Source of the DNA: Candidatus Parcubacteria bacterium
GTDB lineage: Bacteria; Patescibacteriota; Minisyncoccia; Phycocordibacterales; UBA918
NCBI GenBank assembly: GCA_021767645.1
Contig: JAASSY010000003.1
Location: 1-39,999, forward strand
Length of the DNA stretch: 39,999 nt
Reading direction: 5' to 3'
A program made the translations under genes and the position numbers. Under the pieces are notes generated by a model that worked only from the letters and a program-made list of their open reading frames with translations, had not been told where the DNA came from and made no database searches. Below, one piece after another: positions 1-7,099 of this stretch. Each line of letters opens with the position of its first letter. Position 1 is the stretch's first letter.

Positions 1-73
1 TACCTTGAGTCTTCACGTGATTCCTGGTAGCGTTAGAACATTATCGAGATAATACAGATGACAACAGTAACGT

Positions 74-1180
74 ATGGATTGGTTTAGCACTTCAACCGCT
101 TTGGCACTCGTGCCGACAGTAGCTACAGAACTTCCTTGGCTTGGATACACTGACCTCACACCGGTCGTAACAGCCCTCTTTATTTTTATTGGTCTTAATG
201 CTGCGTTTAAGCTAGTGCAGCTGCTGGTGATTGCTCGGCTCGAAGCCTTATCCCAAAAAACACACACGGATGTAGACGATGTCGTTATTAATGCTCTCAA
301 GGGGATTCGTAACTGGGTTATTACGCTCATTTCGGTGTACATTGCTCTCAAGTTCTTCAGTCTACCGACGTGGGCAACCACTGGTTTTGATGCGGTCGTG
401 TACTTCGCTGTTGCGTGGCAGGCAATTGAATTTGCGCTCCATTTTATTGAGTATGGCGCCACCCGCTTTCTGCACAAGGACGAAGACGGTGACGGGGAAG
501 TGGATCCGAACGCCGCTACTGCAGCTGAGATGGTAAAACTGATCGCACGGATCGTCCTGTGGGCGCTCGGCGGTATCTTCGTCCTCTCTAACTTAGGCAT
601 CGAGGTCACCTCGCTGATCGCTGGTCTGGGTGTTGGTGGTATTGCAGTTGCGTTTGCCCTGCAAGGTGTATTAGGTGACCTGTTTGCCTCATTTTCTATC
701 TATTTTGATAAACCATTTCGGGTCGGTGACTTTATCGTGATTGGTGCTGATGCTGGTACCGTGGAGAAGATAGGTATTAAGTCGACTCGGATCCGCACCC
801 TGCAGGGAGAAGAGTTGGTCGTTTCCAACGCTGAATTGACCACAGCGCGCGTGCAAAACTTCAAGAAAATGGATGAACGCCGTATTGTTTCTCAGTTTGG
901 TGTGACGTACGAAACGCCGCATGACAAGGTGGAAGGCGTTAACGGTATGGTAGAACGAATCTTTAGTACTATCGAAACAGCCCGACTCGATCGAGTGCAC
1001 CTCACCACCTTTGGTGATTCGGCATTACTCTTTGAAGTAGTGTACTACGTCAATTCATCTGACTACACGGTCTATCTCGATGCGCAGCAGCAGTTTAACC
1101 ACGAACTCATGCGTGTCTTTGCCGAAACTGGTATTGAGTTTGCCTACCCGACGCAAACAATATACAACAAGACAGTGTAA
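74..1180 (+). CDS. MscS-family mechanosensitive ion channel
   Basis: Small-conductance mechanosensitive channel protein of 368 residues that would sit in the cytoplasmic membrane and release solutes under osmotic downshock. Hydrophobic segments lie near residues 25-45, 75-95, 105-125 and 160-190. The last runs into the pore-helix and beta-domain signature (LGVGGIAVAFALQGVLGDL, then FDKPFRVGDFI), typical of MscS, followed by the cytoplasmic alpha/beta domain. An acidic, calcium-loop-like stretch (DEDGDGEVD) lies between two membrane segments. The ATG at 74 lacks an SD. Upstream there is an inverted repeat ATTATC-GA-GATAAT (40-53) whose right arm resembles a -10 box. The gene is monocistronic and converges on the protease gene across a shared terminator. 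The family call is firm; the gating properties cannot be read from the sequence. Confidence 0.93.
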   Translation: MDWFSTSTALALVPTVATELPWLGYTDLTPVVTALFIFIGLNAAFKLVQLLVIARLEALSQKTHTDVDDVVINALKGIRNWVITLISVYIALKFFSLPTWATTGFDAVVYFAVAWQAIEFALHFIEYGATRFLHKDEDGDGEVDPNAATAAEMVKLIARIVLWALGGIFVLSNLGIEVTSLIAGLGVGGIAVAFALQGVLGDLFASFSIYFDKPFRVGDFIVIGADAGTVEKIGIKSTRIRTLQGEELVVSNAELTTARVQNFKKMDERRIVSQFGVTYETPHDKVEGVNGMVERIFSTIETARLDRVHLTTFGDSALLFEVVYYVNSSDYTVYLDAQQQFNHELMRVFAETGIEFAYPTQTIYNKTV

Positions 1181-1192
1181 TCTTAATTGTGC

Positions 1193-1229
1193 AATACAAA
1201 AACGACCGCCAAGCGGTCGTTTTTGTATT
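1193..1229. terminator. Bidirectional intrinsic terminator
   Basis: A 17-bp perfect stem (AATACAAAAACGACCGC and its complement) around a CAA loop, with T-rich flanks on both strands. It lies between the convergent MscS and protease genes and can serve both. Confidence 0.9.
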
Positions 1230-1254
1230 ATTAGGTGATTAAATAACTACCGAG

Positions 1255-2364
1255 CTACTCAACACCTGCGTCTTGCAGTACGTTTTGTAAGAACGGCACA
1301 ATCAGGTCACGAAACAGCTGTGAACGTAGTGCGACATCACCACGCACGTAGCTATCTAAGTCACGACCACTCTCAGCAGTAATGGTACGATCAATATATG
1401 ATAACGTGAGTGCGCGCAGGCTGCCGCTGCCAAACATATCGGCATTACCTAAGGTACTAATCATACCTAGTGCTCGACCCGCAGGATCAGTTACTGGACT
1501 GCCAGAAACTCCTTGCTCGCCCAGCGGTATGCCAGAAAGACTAAATACATCGGCAACGTTGGCACCGAACGTCATCATTTCGGTGACACGAGTATCAGCT
1601 GATTCTAAGGTGAGTGGTGCGGTAATACTATCGTTGGCAAACACAGTCGCTGCTGGGTAACCAGTCACGCGTACCGGACGACCAATAGCATCAATCGATA
1701 GCAGTTCAGTGTATATATCAAGATACGGGAAACGGGCTGGGGCTGGTTCGTTGTTTAGGCCGTTGCTGATGTAGAGGAGCGCAAAATCACGTTCACCCGT
1801 GCCTTTCGGTTGTGTTTGGGCCAATTCATCGGCGTGTTCGATAATCCAAGCAATCGAAATGTACAGTAGTTCGACTTCGTAGGTTGGTTCTGCTGGATTA
1901 CCAGTCCGTACAATACAATTCCCGTTACCACGAACTTCTTCCAGGATGAGTCCTTGGGCAACATGTGCATTAGTAAGGATGACACCTTGTTCATGGATGA
2001 TAAAACCCGTACCAGTCATGGCGTGGCGCATGTCTCCTGTTTCGTAGGTGCAGTAGAGATTGACGACTGCGTCAGCTGGGTTGGCGGCAGGATCGGTCTG
2101 TTGGGGCTGCGGGACTCCATCAATCACCGTGGCAGTTTGCGGTGGGGCTGTATCGATGAGGATTTGCGGTAGATCACGCTGGTAGCGCGATTCTACGTAC
2201 TGAAGTTGCGGCGCAGTGCCAGCGGTCGGTGCTTCCGTACTCGCTACCTGCGGAGCTGTATCAGCCTCAGGAAGCAGGGATTCAATCTGTGCTGCTAGTT
2301 GGCCAGTGACAGCCAAGTAGGCTTCTAGGATGGCAACCAGGGTGTTTGTAAGTACATTGAGCAT
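1255..2364 (-). CDS. Secreted or surface trypsin-like serine protease
   Basis: Chymotrypsin-fold serine protease of 369 residues. The triad is visible: His134 in TNAHV, Asp193 in RDFALLYI and Ser287 in GVSGSP. The core resembles DegP/HtrA-type protease domains but there is no PDZ domain after it; the chain ends about 80 residues past the serine. An amphipathic N-terminus (1-30) and a Pro/Thr/Ala-rich linker (35-100) precede the catalytic domain, so it is probably exported, though no classical signal peptide is clear. Start: ATG at 2364; an extended -10 (TGCTATACT, hexamer at 2374-2379) ends 9 nt upstream, which suggests a leaderless or nearly leaderless mRNA. Substrates are unknown. A role in surface protein processing is inference. 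Confidence 0.85.
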   Translation of the reverse strand: MLNVLTNTLVAILEAYLAVTGQLAAQIESLLPEADTAPQVASTEAPTAGTAPQLQYVESRYQRDLPQILIDTAPPQTATVIDGVPQPQQTDPAANPADAVVNLYCTYETGDMRHAMTGTGFIIHEQGVILTNAHVAQGLILEEVRGNGNCIVRTGNPAEPTYEVELLYISIAWIIEHADELAQTQPKGTGERDFALLYISNGLNNEPAPARFPYLDIYTELLSIDAIGRPVRVTGYPAATVFANDSITAPLTLESADTRVTEMMTFGANVADVFSLSGIPLGEQGVSGSPVTDPAGRALGMISTLGNADMFGSGSLRALTLSYIDRTITAESGRDLDSYVRGDVALRSQLFRDLIVPFLQNVLQDAGVE

Positions 2365-2469
2365 GTGTAGCCTAGTATAGCAGGCAGTGTATAGGGACAG
2401 GTTCTGCTGGCTGGAAAAAGCTCGTAGTAAGTGGTAAACTGGTGCACGCTACAGGGAAGTCACGTAATC

Positions 2470-2540
2470 GCGGGTGTAGTTTAGTGGTAAAACATCTGCC
2501 TTCCAAGCAGAGGTCGGGGGTTCGATTCCTCTCACCCGCA
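2470..2540 (+). tRNA. tRNA-Gly (anticodon UCC)
   Basis: 71-nt cloverleaf: acceptor stem GCGGGTG/CACCCGC with discriminator A; anticodon stem TCTGC/GCAGA enclosing loop CTTCCAA (anticodon TCC, reads GGA); T-arm with GGTTCGATTCC. The 3' CCA is not encoded. It lies in the intergenic space upstream of the protease gene, on the opposite strand. No second tRNA is adjacent. Confidence 0.97.
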
Positions 2541-2557
2541 CACATATGTTTCCGAAC

Positions 2558-2576
2558 AAGCCCTTGGGGGCTTTTT
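2558..2576 (+). terminator. tRNA-Gly terminator
   Basis: AAGCCC-TTGG-GGGCTT followed by TTT, 17 nt after the tRNA 3' end. A second hairpin, GTACGTGCC-CAAT-GGCACGTAC (2603-2624), follows without a T-run. Its function is not apparent. Confidence 0.8.
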
Positions 2577-2734
2577 CGTTTGAAACATAGTGTACGGGTG
2601 AAGTACGTGCCCAATGGCACGTACGTGAGGAATCGAAAGACGGAGTCGGTATACAAGACGAGCGGTCGCCGTTTTTTTAGGGTTTGTGTATGAGGTCATT
2701 ACCGCCAAACCTAGGCCGTTTGGTGGGTTTCGTA

Positions 2735-2839
2735 TCACAAACAGAAAAGCCCCCGGCTGAGGGGCTCTCCTGTTTGTGATGGGAAATAGCGTGAGAATAC
2801 TACTCTTTGTATTTCCACATAGCGTAATACCTCCGCTAC
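2735..2839 (-). ncRNA. Candidate ~105-nt small RNA carrying a 6-codon ORF
   Basis: A self-contained minus-strand unit in the 394-base gap between tRNA-Gly and hup. An extended -10 TGCTATAAT (hexamer 2846-2851) predicts a start near 2839. Next come a perfect SD core GGAGG (2830-2834) and, 9 nt on, the tiny ORF ATG TGG AAA TAC AAA GAG TAG (2820-2800, MWKYKE). The RNA then folds: GGAAATA (within the ORF) can pair with TATTTCC, and the 3' end is the nested hairpin ATCACAAACAG...CTGTTTGTGAT enclosing AGCCCC/GGGGCT, with TTTT on the minus strand only. No -35 box is obvious. It may be a regulatory RNA, a leader peptide whose downstream gene is lost, or a true micropeptide gene. Existence as a transcript is inferred from signals alone. 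Confidence 0.5.
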
Positions 2840-2891
2840 AGGTAAATTATAGCATACCTTTCACTCCGGGTTGGGTTGCTGTGTATAACTA

Positions 2892-2918
2892 AAGGCCGCG
2901 AGCTCTGCTCGCGGCCTT
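2892..2918 (-). terminator. hup terminator
   Basis: AAGGCCGCGAGC-TCT-GCTCGCGGCCTT, a 12-bp perfect stem 17 nt beyond the hup stop codon, with a TTTAGTTAT tail on the minus strand. Confidence 0.88.
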
Positions 2919-2935
2919 ATAAGCGTGTGGAGAAC

Positions 2936-3208
2936 CTATTTTACAGCGTCCTTCAGAGCTTTAGCAGCTCGGAATTTCGGTACGCGCATAGCTGGTACTT
3001 CAATTGCTTCACCCGTGCGAGGGTTGCGGGCAGTGCGAGCGTTACGCATTTTTGCCGAGAAGATACCGAGGCCAGCGATCGATACCTCATCGCCACTTTT
3101 GAGTGTCGATACAAGATTGTCAACGAAGACGTCCATCATACGCTCAGCGTCAGCTTTGGTAACACCGAGTTCTTCGTGGATCTTGTTGATGATGTCAGCT
3201 TTGTTCAT
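2936..3208 (-). CDS. hup: HU-family nucleoid DNA-binding protein
   Basis: 90-residue histone-like protein, the usual HU length. The N-terminal helix-turn-helix body (MNKADIINKIHEELGVTKADA) is followed by the dimer core (GLGIFSAKMR) and the beta-arm with the DNA-intercalating region RNPRTGE. It binds and bends DNA non-specifically and packages the nucleoid. It is a single gene with its own promoter and terminator. Its leader carries an inverted repeat, GTGTCA-N6-TGACAC (3235-3252), that could be a hairpin or operator. HU rather than IHF is likely because only one subunit gene is visible and the arm is HU-like; IHF cannot be fully excluded. Confidence 0.95.
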   Translation of the reverse strand: MNKADIINKIHEELGVTKADAERMMDVFVDNLVSTLKSGDEVSIAGLGIFSAKMRNARTARNPRTGEAIEVPAMRVPKFRAAKALKDAVK

Positions 3209-3276
3209 AGATTCTGAATTTTAGTTTGGGTAAAGTGTCAGTGTAATGACACGTGCCGTAAAAATGGCTTAAAAAC

Positions 3277-3304
3277 ATTATATATGAGGAGTTCGGGTCT
3301 GCAA
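3277..3304 (-). promoter_or_regulatory. hup promoter
   Basis: On the minus strand TTGCAG (3304-3299), a 16-nt spacer, then TATAAT (3282-3277). The start would be near 3270, giving a ~60-nt leader that contains the GTGTCA/TGACAC inverted repeat. This longer leader contrasts with the near-leaderless starts of neighbouring genes. Confidence 0.7.
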
Positions 3305-3373
3305 CGTCTTGTCGGGCAGTTATTCTATGGTCTAGTTTGAGTGGCTTGGTACGGTATGCTACGATGCCTCGGT

Positions 3374-3949
3374 ATGCAAACTGAAGTGAAAATTGGAGTG
3401 ATGGGAGCTAAGGGAAGTTTCTCAGAAAAAGCCGCCGAAGAATACATTAAAGAACAGAGTATATCGAGCGCTGCGATTGTGCCGTTAGTGAGTGCGGAGT
3501 CAGTTCTTGCCTCACTCGCCACAGGAGATATTGATTTGGGTATTTTTCCAATTGAGAACAGCAACGGGGGAATTGTACTTGAGGCTGTGCACGCTATGGC
3601 AGCCCACACGTTCAACATCAAGCAATTGTTTGAGATCGATGTGCACCACATGTTACTAGTCCAGCCCGGAGTGACGTCATCACACATCACTGCTATTTCA
3701 TCGCACGACCAAGCCCTCAAGCAATGTCGGATGTATCTCAAACGGATTTGGCCTGATGCTGATATTGAGCCGTACGCTGACACGGCTAAAGCGGCCGAAG
3801 ACTTGAGCATAGGGACACTGCCAGATACTACCGCAGTGATTGCACCGCGCCGCTGTGCTGAGATGTATGGTTTGGAGATACTCGAGGAGTCCATTCAAGA
3901 CTTGAAGTTTAACTACACGACATTTGTAGTGGCAACTGCTCAGAAGTAA
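3374..3949 (+). CDS. pheA: Prephenate dehydratase, catalytic domain only
   Basis: Converts prephenate to phenylpyruvate in phenylalanine synthesis. Family motifs in order: GAKGSFSEKAA, IFPIENSNGG, SHDQALKQC, DTAKAA and a C-terminal block ending NYTTF. The last corresponds to the catalytic N-x-T-R-F motif; Thr is kept but Arg is replaced by Thr. The protein is ~191 residues and stops at the end of the dehydratase domain, so the usual C-terminal ACT (phenylalanine-sensing) domain and any chorismate mutase domain are absent. The ORF track opens at GTG 3341, but homology starts at ATG 3374. TTGAGT-17-TACGAT (3337-3365) leaves only 8 nt to that ATG, implying a leaderless mRNA. No other aromatic-pathway gene is nearby. 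Confidence 0.85.
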   Translation: MQTEVKIGVMGAKGSFSEKAAEEYIKEQSISSAAIVPLVSAESVLASLATGDIDLGIFPIENSNGGIVLEAVHAMAAHTFNIKQLFEIDVHHMLLVQPGVTSSHITAISSHDQALKQCRMYLKRIWPDADIEPYADTAKAAEDLSIGTLPDTTAVIAPRRCAEMYGLEILEESIQDLKFNYTTFVVATAQK

Positions 3950-3978
3950 AAACTACCGCCGTGTGAGGCGGTAGTTTT
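3949..3978. terminator. Bidirectional intrinsic terminator
   Basis: AAAACTACCGCC-GTGTGA-GGCGGTAGTTTT, a 12-bp perfect stem with A/T flanks between convergent pheA and rny. It overlaps the last base of the pheA stop codon. Confidence 0.9.
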
Positions 3979-3995
3979 GTAGAAGAGCAGTATGA

Positions 3996-5519
3996 TTAGC
4001 GGGCGTAACTAACTACTCGAGTCTCTCGGATAACGTGAACTTTAATTTCACCAGGGTAACGCAACTGCGCCTCGATGTTCATGGCGATGGTGCGAGCGAG
4101 CTGGTTAGCTTGCAGGTCTGAGAGCTCGTCTGGATTGACCATAACTCGAATCTCACGACCGGCCGAAATAGCAAAGGCGCGCTGCACCCCGGCAATTTCT
4201 CGGGCAATTGATTCTAGTTCCGTTAAGCGCTTTATGTAGTTTTCAATTGAGTCTCGTCGCGCCCCTGGTCGCGCCCCTGACAGTGCGTCGGCGATTTGTA
4301 CGATAATTGCTTCGGGCGTTTCGTACGGATACTCTTCATGGTGGGCGCGCATGGCGAGGATGACTGCTTCGTCAACGTTGTATTTCTGGAGGATACGGAT
4401 ACCAATCTCGACGTGTGTACCAGGCACCTCATGACTGACTGTCTTGCCGATGTCATGGAGGAGTGCACCAGCCCGTGCCACCGCTGGATCAGCTCCAATT
4501 TCTTCCGCGATAATGCCAGCCATGTGGGCCATCTCAACCGAGTGCGCCAAGACGTTTTGGCCGTAGCTCGTGCGGAAGTACAAGCGACCGAGGATAGTCA
4601 TCAGCTCGGGGTGGAGGTTGGATACACCCGTATCAAAAGCAGCCTTTTCACCCATCTTGCGGACAGTAGTAGCTACTTCTTTGCGAGCTTGTTCGACTGT
4701 TTCTTCTATGCGGGCTGGCTGGATACGACCGTCTTTCATGAGTGTTTCCATAGCTACCCGGGCAATTTCTCGCCGGATTGGATCAAATGAAGAGAGGGTA
4801 ATATAGCCTGGGGTTTCGTCAACCAGTACATCGACACCGGTAATCCGCTCAAACGCTCGTACATTACGCCCTTCTTTACCAATAATTTTTCCTTTGATGT
4901 CTTCGTCGGGAAGTTCGATGTTGGCGGTCATGAAGTGGGTTGGCATCGTGTTGCCGACCCGGTGCATAGCTGCCAAGAGGACGTTCCGAGCTTTGTCTTC
5001 AAAGTGTTCGTCACTGAGAAGAGCTAGTTTATGTAAGCGGTTTTCAAGGTCACACTGGTGCTCAACTTCAAGCTTGGTGTAGAGCTCGTTGAGCGCTTCT
5101 TCTTTGGACAGGCCAGCTATCCGCTCGAGAGCGGCTGTTTGCTCTGCTTGACGTTCATCGAGGCGCGCTTTAATAGCTTTGACTTCGTCAATTTTAGTCC
5201 GCACAGCTTCTTTTTCTGAGTCGAGAGTGATCTGCCGCTCATCGAGCAACTCCTCTTTTTTCTCTAAGCGGTCTTCTTTATGTTTTAGTTTATCTTCGGC
5301 GGCGGTACGGTCAGCTTTAGCCTGCGTAACGAGCTCTTCAGCCTTCGTTTCAGCCTTTTCAACAATATGTAGAGCTCTTTCCTCGGCTTTTAACTGCTGT
5401 TCTTTCAGCTCAAGTTCAAGAGAGTTTTTCTGTGAGAGGGCGTGGAGGTAGCGAAGTGCGTATCCCGCGCCGGTGCCTACTGCCAAACTCGCTGCCGCTA
5501 TCAGGAGAGGGTCTGTCAT
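3996..5519 (-). CDS. rny: Ribonuclease Y
   Basis: Membrane-anchored endoribonuclease that starts mRNA decay (507 residues, normal length). An N-terminal membrane helix (about 3-24) is followed by a long charged coiled coil (about 30-165), a KH RNA-binding domain with GKIIGKEGRNVRAFE (about 205-265) and an HD hydrolase domain with HDIGK near residue 350 and a later HHEEYPYE block. An SD is missing. A -10-like TAATAC ends 8 nt before ATG 5519, so the mRNA is probably leaderless. It is downstream of clpP on the same strand but separated by a hairpin. In this lineage RNase Y would be expected to scaffold RNA turnover in place of RNase E; that is family knowledge, not visible here. Confidence 0.97.
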   Translation of the reverse strand: MTDPLLIAAASLAVGTGAGYALRYLHALSQKNSLELELKEQQLKAEERALHIVEKAETKAEELVTQAKADRTAAEDKLKHKEDRLEKKEELLDERQITLDSEKEAVRTKIDEVKAIKARLDERQAEQTAALERIAGLSKEEALNELYTKLEVEHQCDLENRLHKLALLSDEHFEDKARNVLLAAMHRVGNTMPTHFMTANIELPDEDIKGKIIGKEGRNVRAFERITGVDVLVDETPGYITLSSFDPIRREIARVAMETLMKDGRIQPARIEETVEQARKEVATTVRKMGEKAAFDTGVSNLHPELMTILGRLYFRTSYGQNVLAHSVEMAHMAGIIAEEIGADPAVARAGALLHDIGKTVSHEVPGTHVEIGIRILQKYNVDEAVILAMRAHHEEYPYETPEAIIVQIADALSGARPGARRDSIENYIKRLTELESIAREIAGVQRAFAISAGREIRVMVNPDELSDLQANQLARTIAMNIEAQLRYPGEIKVHVIRETRVVSYAR

Positions 5520-5612
5520 ACAAACGAGTATTAATGAATAAGCCAGTCAGTCGTGGACGGTCATGCAGTGTGGTTCTACCATAGCAAAACGAGCTTCGAA
5601 AGTCGATAACCA

Positions 5613-5648
5613 ACAAGCCAACAGCGACCGAGGCCGCTGTTGGCTTGT
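5613..5648 (-). terminator. clpP terminator
   Basis: ACAAGCCAACAGCG-N8-CGCTGTTGGCTTGT, a 14-bp perfect stem 11 nt after the clpP stop codon. The downstream T-run is weak, so termination may be partial. Confidence 0.75.
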
Positions 5649-5659
5649 AGTGAGTGTGA

Positions 5660-6259
5660 TTATTTAAGAATGGTATCAACGATGCCGTACTCCTTAGACT
5701 CTTCGGCACTCATGAAGAAGTCACGGTCGGTATCTTTCTCAATTTTGGCTAGTTTCTGACCAGTGGCTTTAGCGAGCATTTTGTTGAGACTATCGCGTGT
5801 CTTCAATATGTGTTTGGCGGTAATCTCAATGTCACTGGCTTGTCCTTGGGCTCCGCCCCACGGCTGGTGGATCATCACTTCGGCGTTCGGGAGGATGGAG
5901 CGTTTATCCTTCGCTCCTTGCGAGAGAATGATCGAGCCCATTGAAGCTGCCATACCAGTGCAGACGGTGGCTACGTCTGGTTTGATGTGGTTCATGGTGT
6001 CGACAATCGACAGTCCGGCGGTCACGCTACCACCCGGTGAGTTCACGTAGAGTTGGATGTCTTTCTTTGGATCTTCCGCCTCTAGGAAGAGAAGCTGTGC
6101 CACGACAAGGTTGGCCATGTGGTCTTCAATACCGCCGGTGACGAAAACAATGCGCTCCTTAAGGAGGCGCGAGTAGATGTCAAAGGCTCGCTCACCACCA
6201 TGGGTCTTTTCTACCACCATCGGTACGAGCTGCGCTTGTTCGATTTCAGTGTGTTTCAT
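5660..6259 (-). CDS. clpP: ATP-dependent Clp protease, proteolytic subunit
   Basis: Serine protease that forms the two-ring barrel of the Clp protease and works with ClpX/ClpA/ClpC unfoldases (none in this window). Catalytic triad: Ser106 in GMAASMGS, His131 in MIHQPWGG and Asp180 in TDRDFFMS. Length 199 is standard; the short N-terminal propeptide region is as expected. It lies in the same orientation as trigger factor about 0.8 kb upstream; the classic tig-clpP-clpX order is interrupted here by the RNA-motif cluster and two small genes. The start ATG at 6259 has no SD. Confidence 0.97.
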   Translation of the reverse strand: MKHTEIEQAQLVPMVVEKTHGGERAFDIYSRLLKERIVFVTGGIEDHMANLVVAQLLFLEAEDPKKDIQLYVNSPGGSVTAGLSIVDTMNHIKPDVATVCTGMAASMGSIILSQGAKDKRSILPNAEVMIHQPWGGAQGQASDIEITAKHILKTRDSLNKMLAKATGQKLAKIEKDTDRDFFMSAEESKEYGIVDTILK

Positions 6260-6341
6260 ATCCAGTTTAGCTTAGTGTTGCGTCAGTCAGATCGGTCACG
6301 GCAACTAGTGCATCGTAGCAAACTTAGGTCGAAAAAGAAAA

Positions 6342-6367
6342 TGACCCACCCCATAAGGGATGGGTCA
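6342..6367 (-). terminator. Terminator of the 38-codon gene
   Basis: Minus-strand TGACCCATCCC-TTAT-GGGGTGGGTCA (11 bp including one U-G pair) followed by TTTTCTTTTT. A textbook intrinsic terminator 20 nt after the small ORF stop codon. Confidence 0.88.
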
Positions 6368-6387
6368 GATGGTTTGTGGCCTCGGTG

Positions 6388-6504
6388 TTAGATGATATCT
6401 TCAACGCCCACCATGTCACCTTCTGGTCCGGCCGGTACGATAATGTCGTTACCGGGCTTATGGGGCTCAGTGCCGGTGCCAGGCTTGCTAACAGGTTTGG
6501 TCAT
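6388..6504 (-). CDS. Small protein gene, 38 residues, unknown function
   Basis: Too short for the supplied ORF track. Translation begins MTKPVSKPGTGTEPHKPGND and ends VGVEDII: Pro/Gly-rich, polar, no membrane segment, no Cys. The case for a real gene is its complete signal set: promoter TTGATA-17-TATAGT (6564-6536), a ~25-nt leader, SD AAAGGAG (6517-6511) spaced 6 nt from ATG 6504, and a dedicated terminator (6342-6367). I recognise no family. It shares style (SD-led, autonomous, Pro/Gly-rich) with the 69-residue gene at 24949. It could encode a small cytosolic protein or a dual-function RNA. Confidence 0.7.
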   Translation of the reverse strand: MTKPVSKPGTGTEPHKPGNDIIVPAGPEGDMVGVEDII

Positions 6505-6535
6505 GCCTCACTCCTTTCTAATGCCAAGCAATTAA

Positions 6536-6564
6536 ACTATAGCTGAAATGACAGATAGTATCAA
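6536..6564 (-). promoter_or_regulatory. Promoter of the 38-codon gene
   Basis: Minus strand TTGATA (6564-6559), exactly 17 nt, TATAGT (6541-6536). This is among the best sigma70-type promoters in the window. The transcription start would fall near 6529. Confidence 0.75.
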
Positions 6565-6569
6565 TCGTT

Positions 6570-6770
6570 TTAGCAGTCTTGGCTGACAGCGTAGAGTAGG
6601 TAACTTAGATTCGATATCGATGCGGTCAAAAACACAGCCCACATGACATTGAACACACCACGTTCAAACCGGTTACCATATGGTCGCAAGTCTGGTTCAA
6701 AAGCAGTGATCATAATGAACATGGTGATGGTGAACAGTAGTAGTGGCACAAGAAATGGCACATATTCCAT
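6570..6770 (-). CDS. Small membrane protein, 66 residues, unknown function
   Basis: The true start is taken as ATG 6770 (MEYVPFLV), because an SD run AGAGGAGGGG lies just upstream; the ORF-track start at 6839 lies within the upstream terminator arm. Two hydrophobic helices are visible (about 3-22 and 42-62), joined by a short charged loop (EPDLRPYGNRFERG), so both ends are probably on the same side of the membrane. An extended -10 TGCTATACT (hexamer 6795-6800) sits ~25 nt before the start. It lies directly downstream of RNA motif C and its terminator (6820-6900), so expression could come from its own promoter or by read-through. No family recognised. Confidence 0.65.
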   Translation of the reverse strand: MEYVPFLVPLLLFTITMFIMITAFEPDLRPYGNRFERGVFNVMWAVFLTASISNLSYLLYAVSQDC

Positions 6771-6819
6771 AGACCCCTCCTCTTTTCTAGTAGCAGTATA
6801 GCAAACATAGATGCGTGCT

Positions 6820-6900
6820 AAACAAAAGACCAACCACATTGGTCAGTCTTCTGTCGGGTTCCTCACCTAGCTCTAGGGATGAGCTAGGTTTACGGAACGG
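6820..6900 (-). ncRNA. Structured RNA motif plus terminator, copy C
   Basis: Read on the minus strand: CCGTTCCGTAAA, an 8-bp hairpin CCTAGCTC-ATCCCTA-GAGCTAGG, TGAGGAACC, then a terminator GACCAA-TGTGG-TTGGTC-TTTTGTTT. The outer arms GTTCC/GGAAC can close over the hairpin. The 81-nt unit matches copy A (6994-7074) at 80 of 81 positions. It precedes the promoter of the 66-residue membrane protein gene. Strand choice rests on the U-tract. Confidence 0.65.
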
Positions 6901-6945
6901 ACTACAAGTAATGAATAACGACTTTGTACTCTAGTTTATATGTAT

Positions 6946-6989
6946 GGTTCCTCAGAAATTTCTAGGAGGGAAATTTCTTCACGGAACGG
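6946..6989 (-). ncRNA. Structured RNA motif, copy B (no terminator)
   Basis: Same frame as copies A and C (CCGTTCCGTGAA ... TGAGGAACC on the minus strand), but the inner stem is wholly different in sequence: GAAATTTC-CCTCCTA-GAAATTTC instead of CCTAGCTC-ATCCCTA-GAGCTAGG. Stem length (8 bp) and loop length (7 nt) are kept. No terminator hairpin follows it. The loop contains CCTCC, an anti-SD-like sequence. Confidence 0.6.
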
Positions 6990-6993
6990 CCCA

Positions 6994-7074
6994 AAACAAA
7001 AGACCAACCACATTGGTCAGTCTTCTGTCGGGTTCCTCACCTAGCTCTAGGGATGAGCTAGGTTCACGGAACGG
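6994..7074 (-). ncRNA. Structured RNA motif plus terminator, copy A
   Basis: Near-identical to copy C (one mismatch in 81 nt). It begins 25 nt after the trigger factor stop codon, so its terminator (GACCAA/TTGGTC plus TTTTGTTTT) would end the tig transcript. Whether the motif is a 3'-UTR element of tig or the start of a separate regulatory cluster cannot be settled from sequence. Confidence 0.65.
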
Positions 7075-7099
7075 CCTAAAAATATAGTCGCTACGCTCG

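Noticed and set aside
2372-2738. ORF-track frames across the tRNA-Gly region (both strands)
   Set aside because: They overlap a clear tRNA and terminators; chance open frames.
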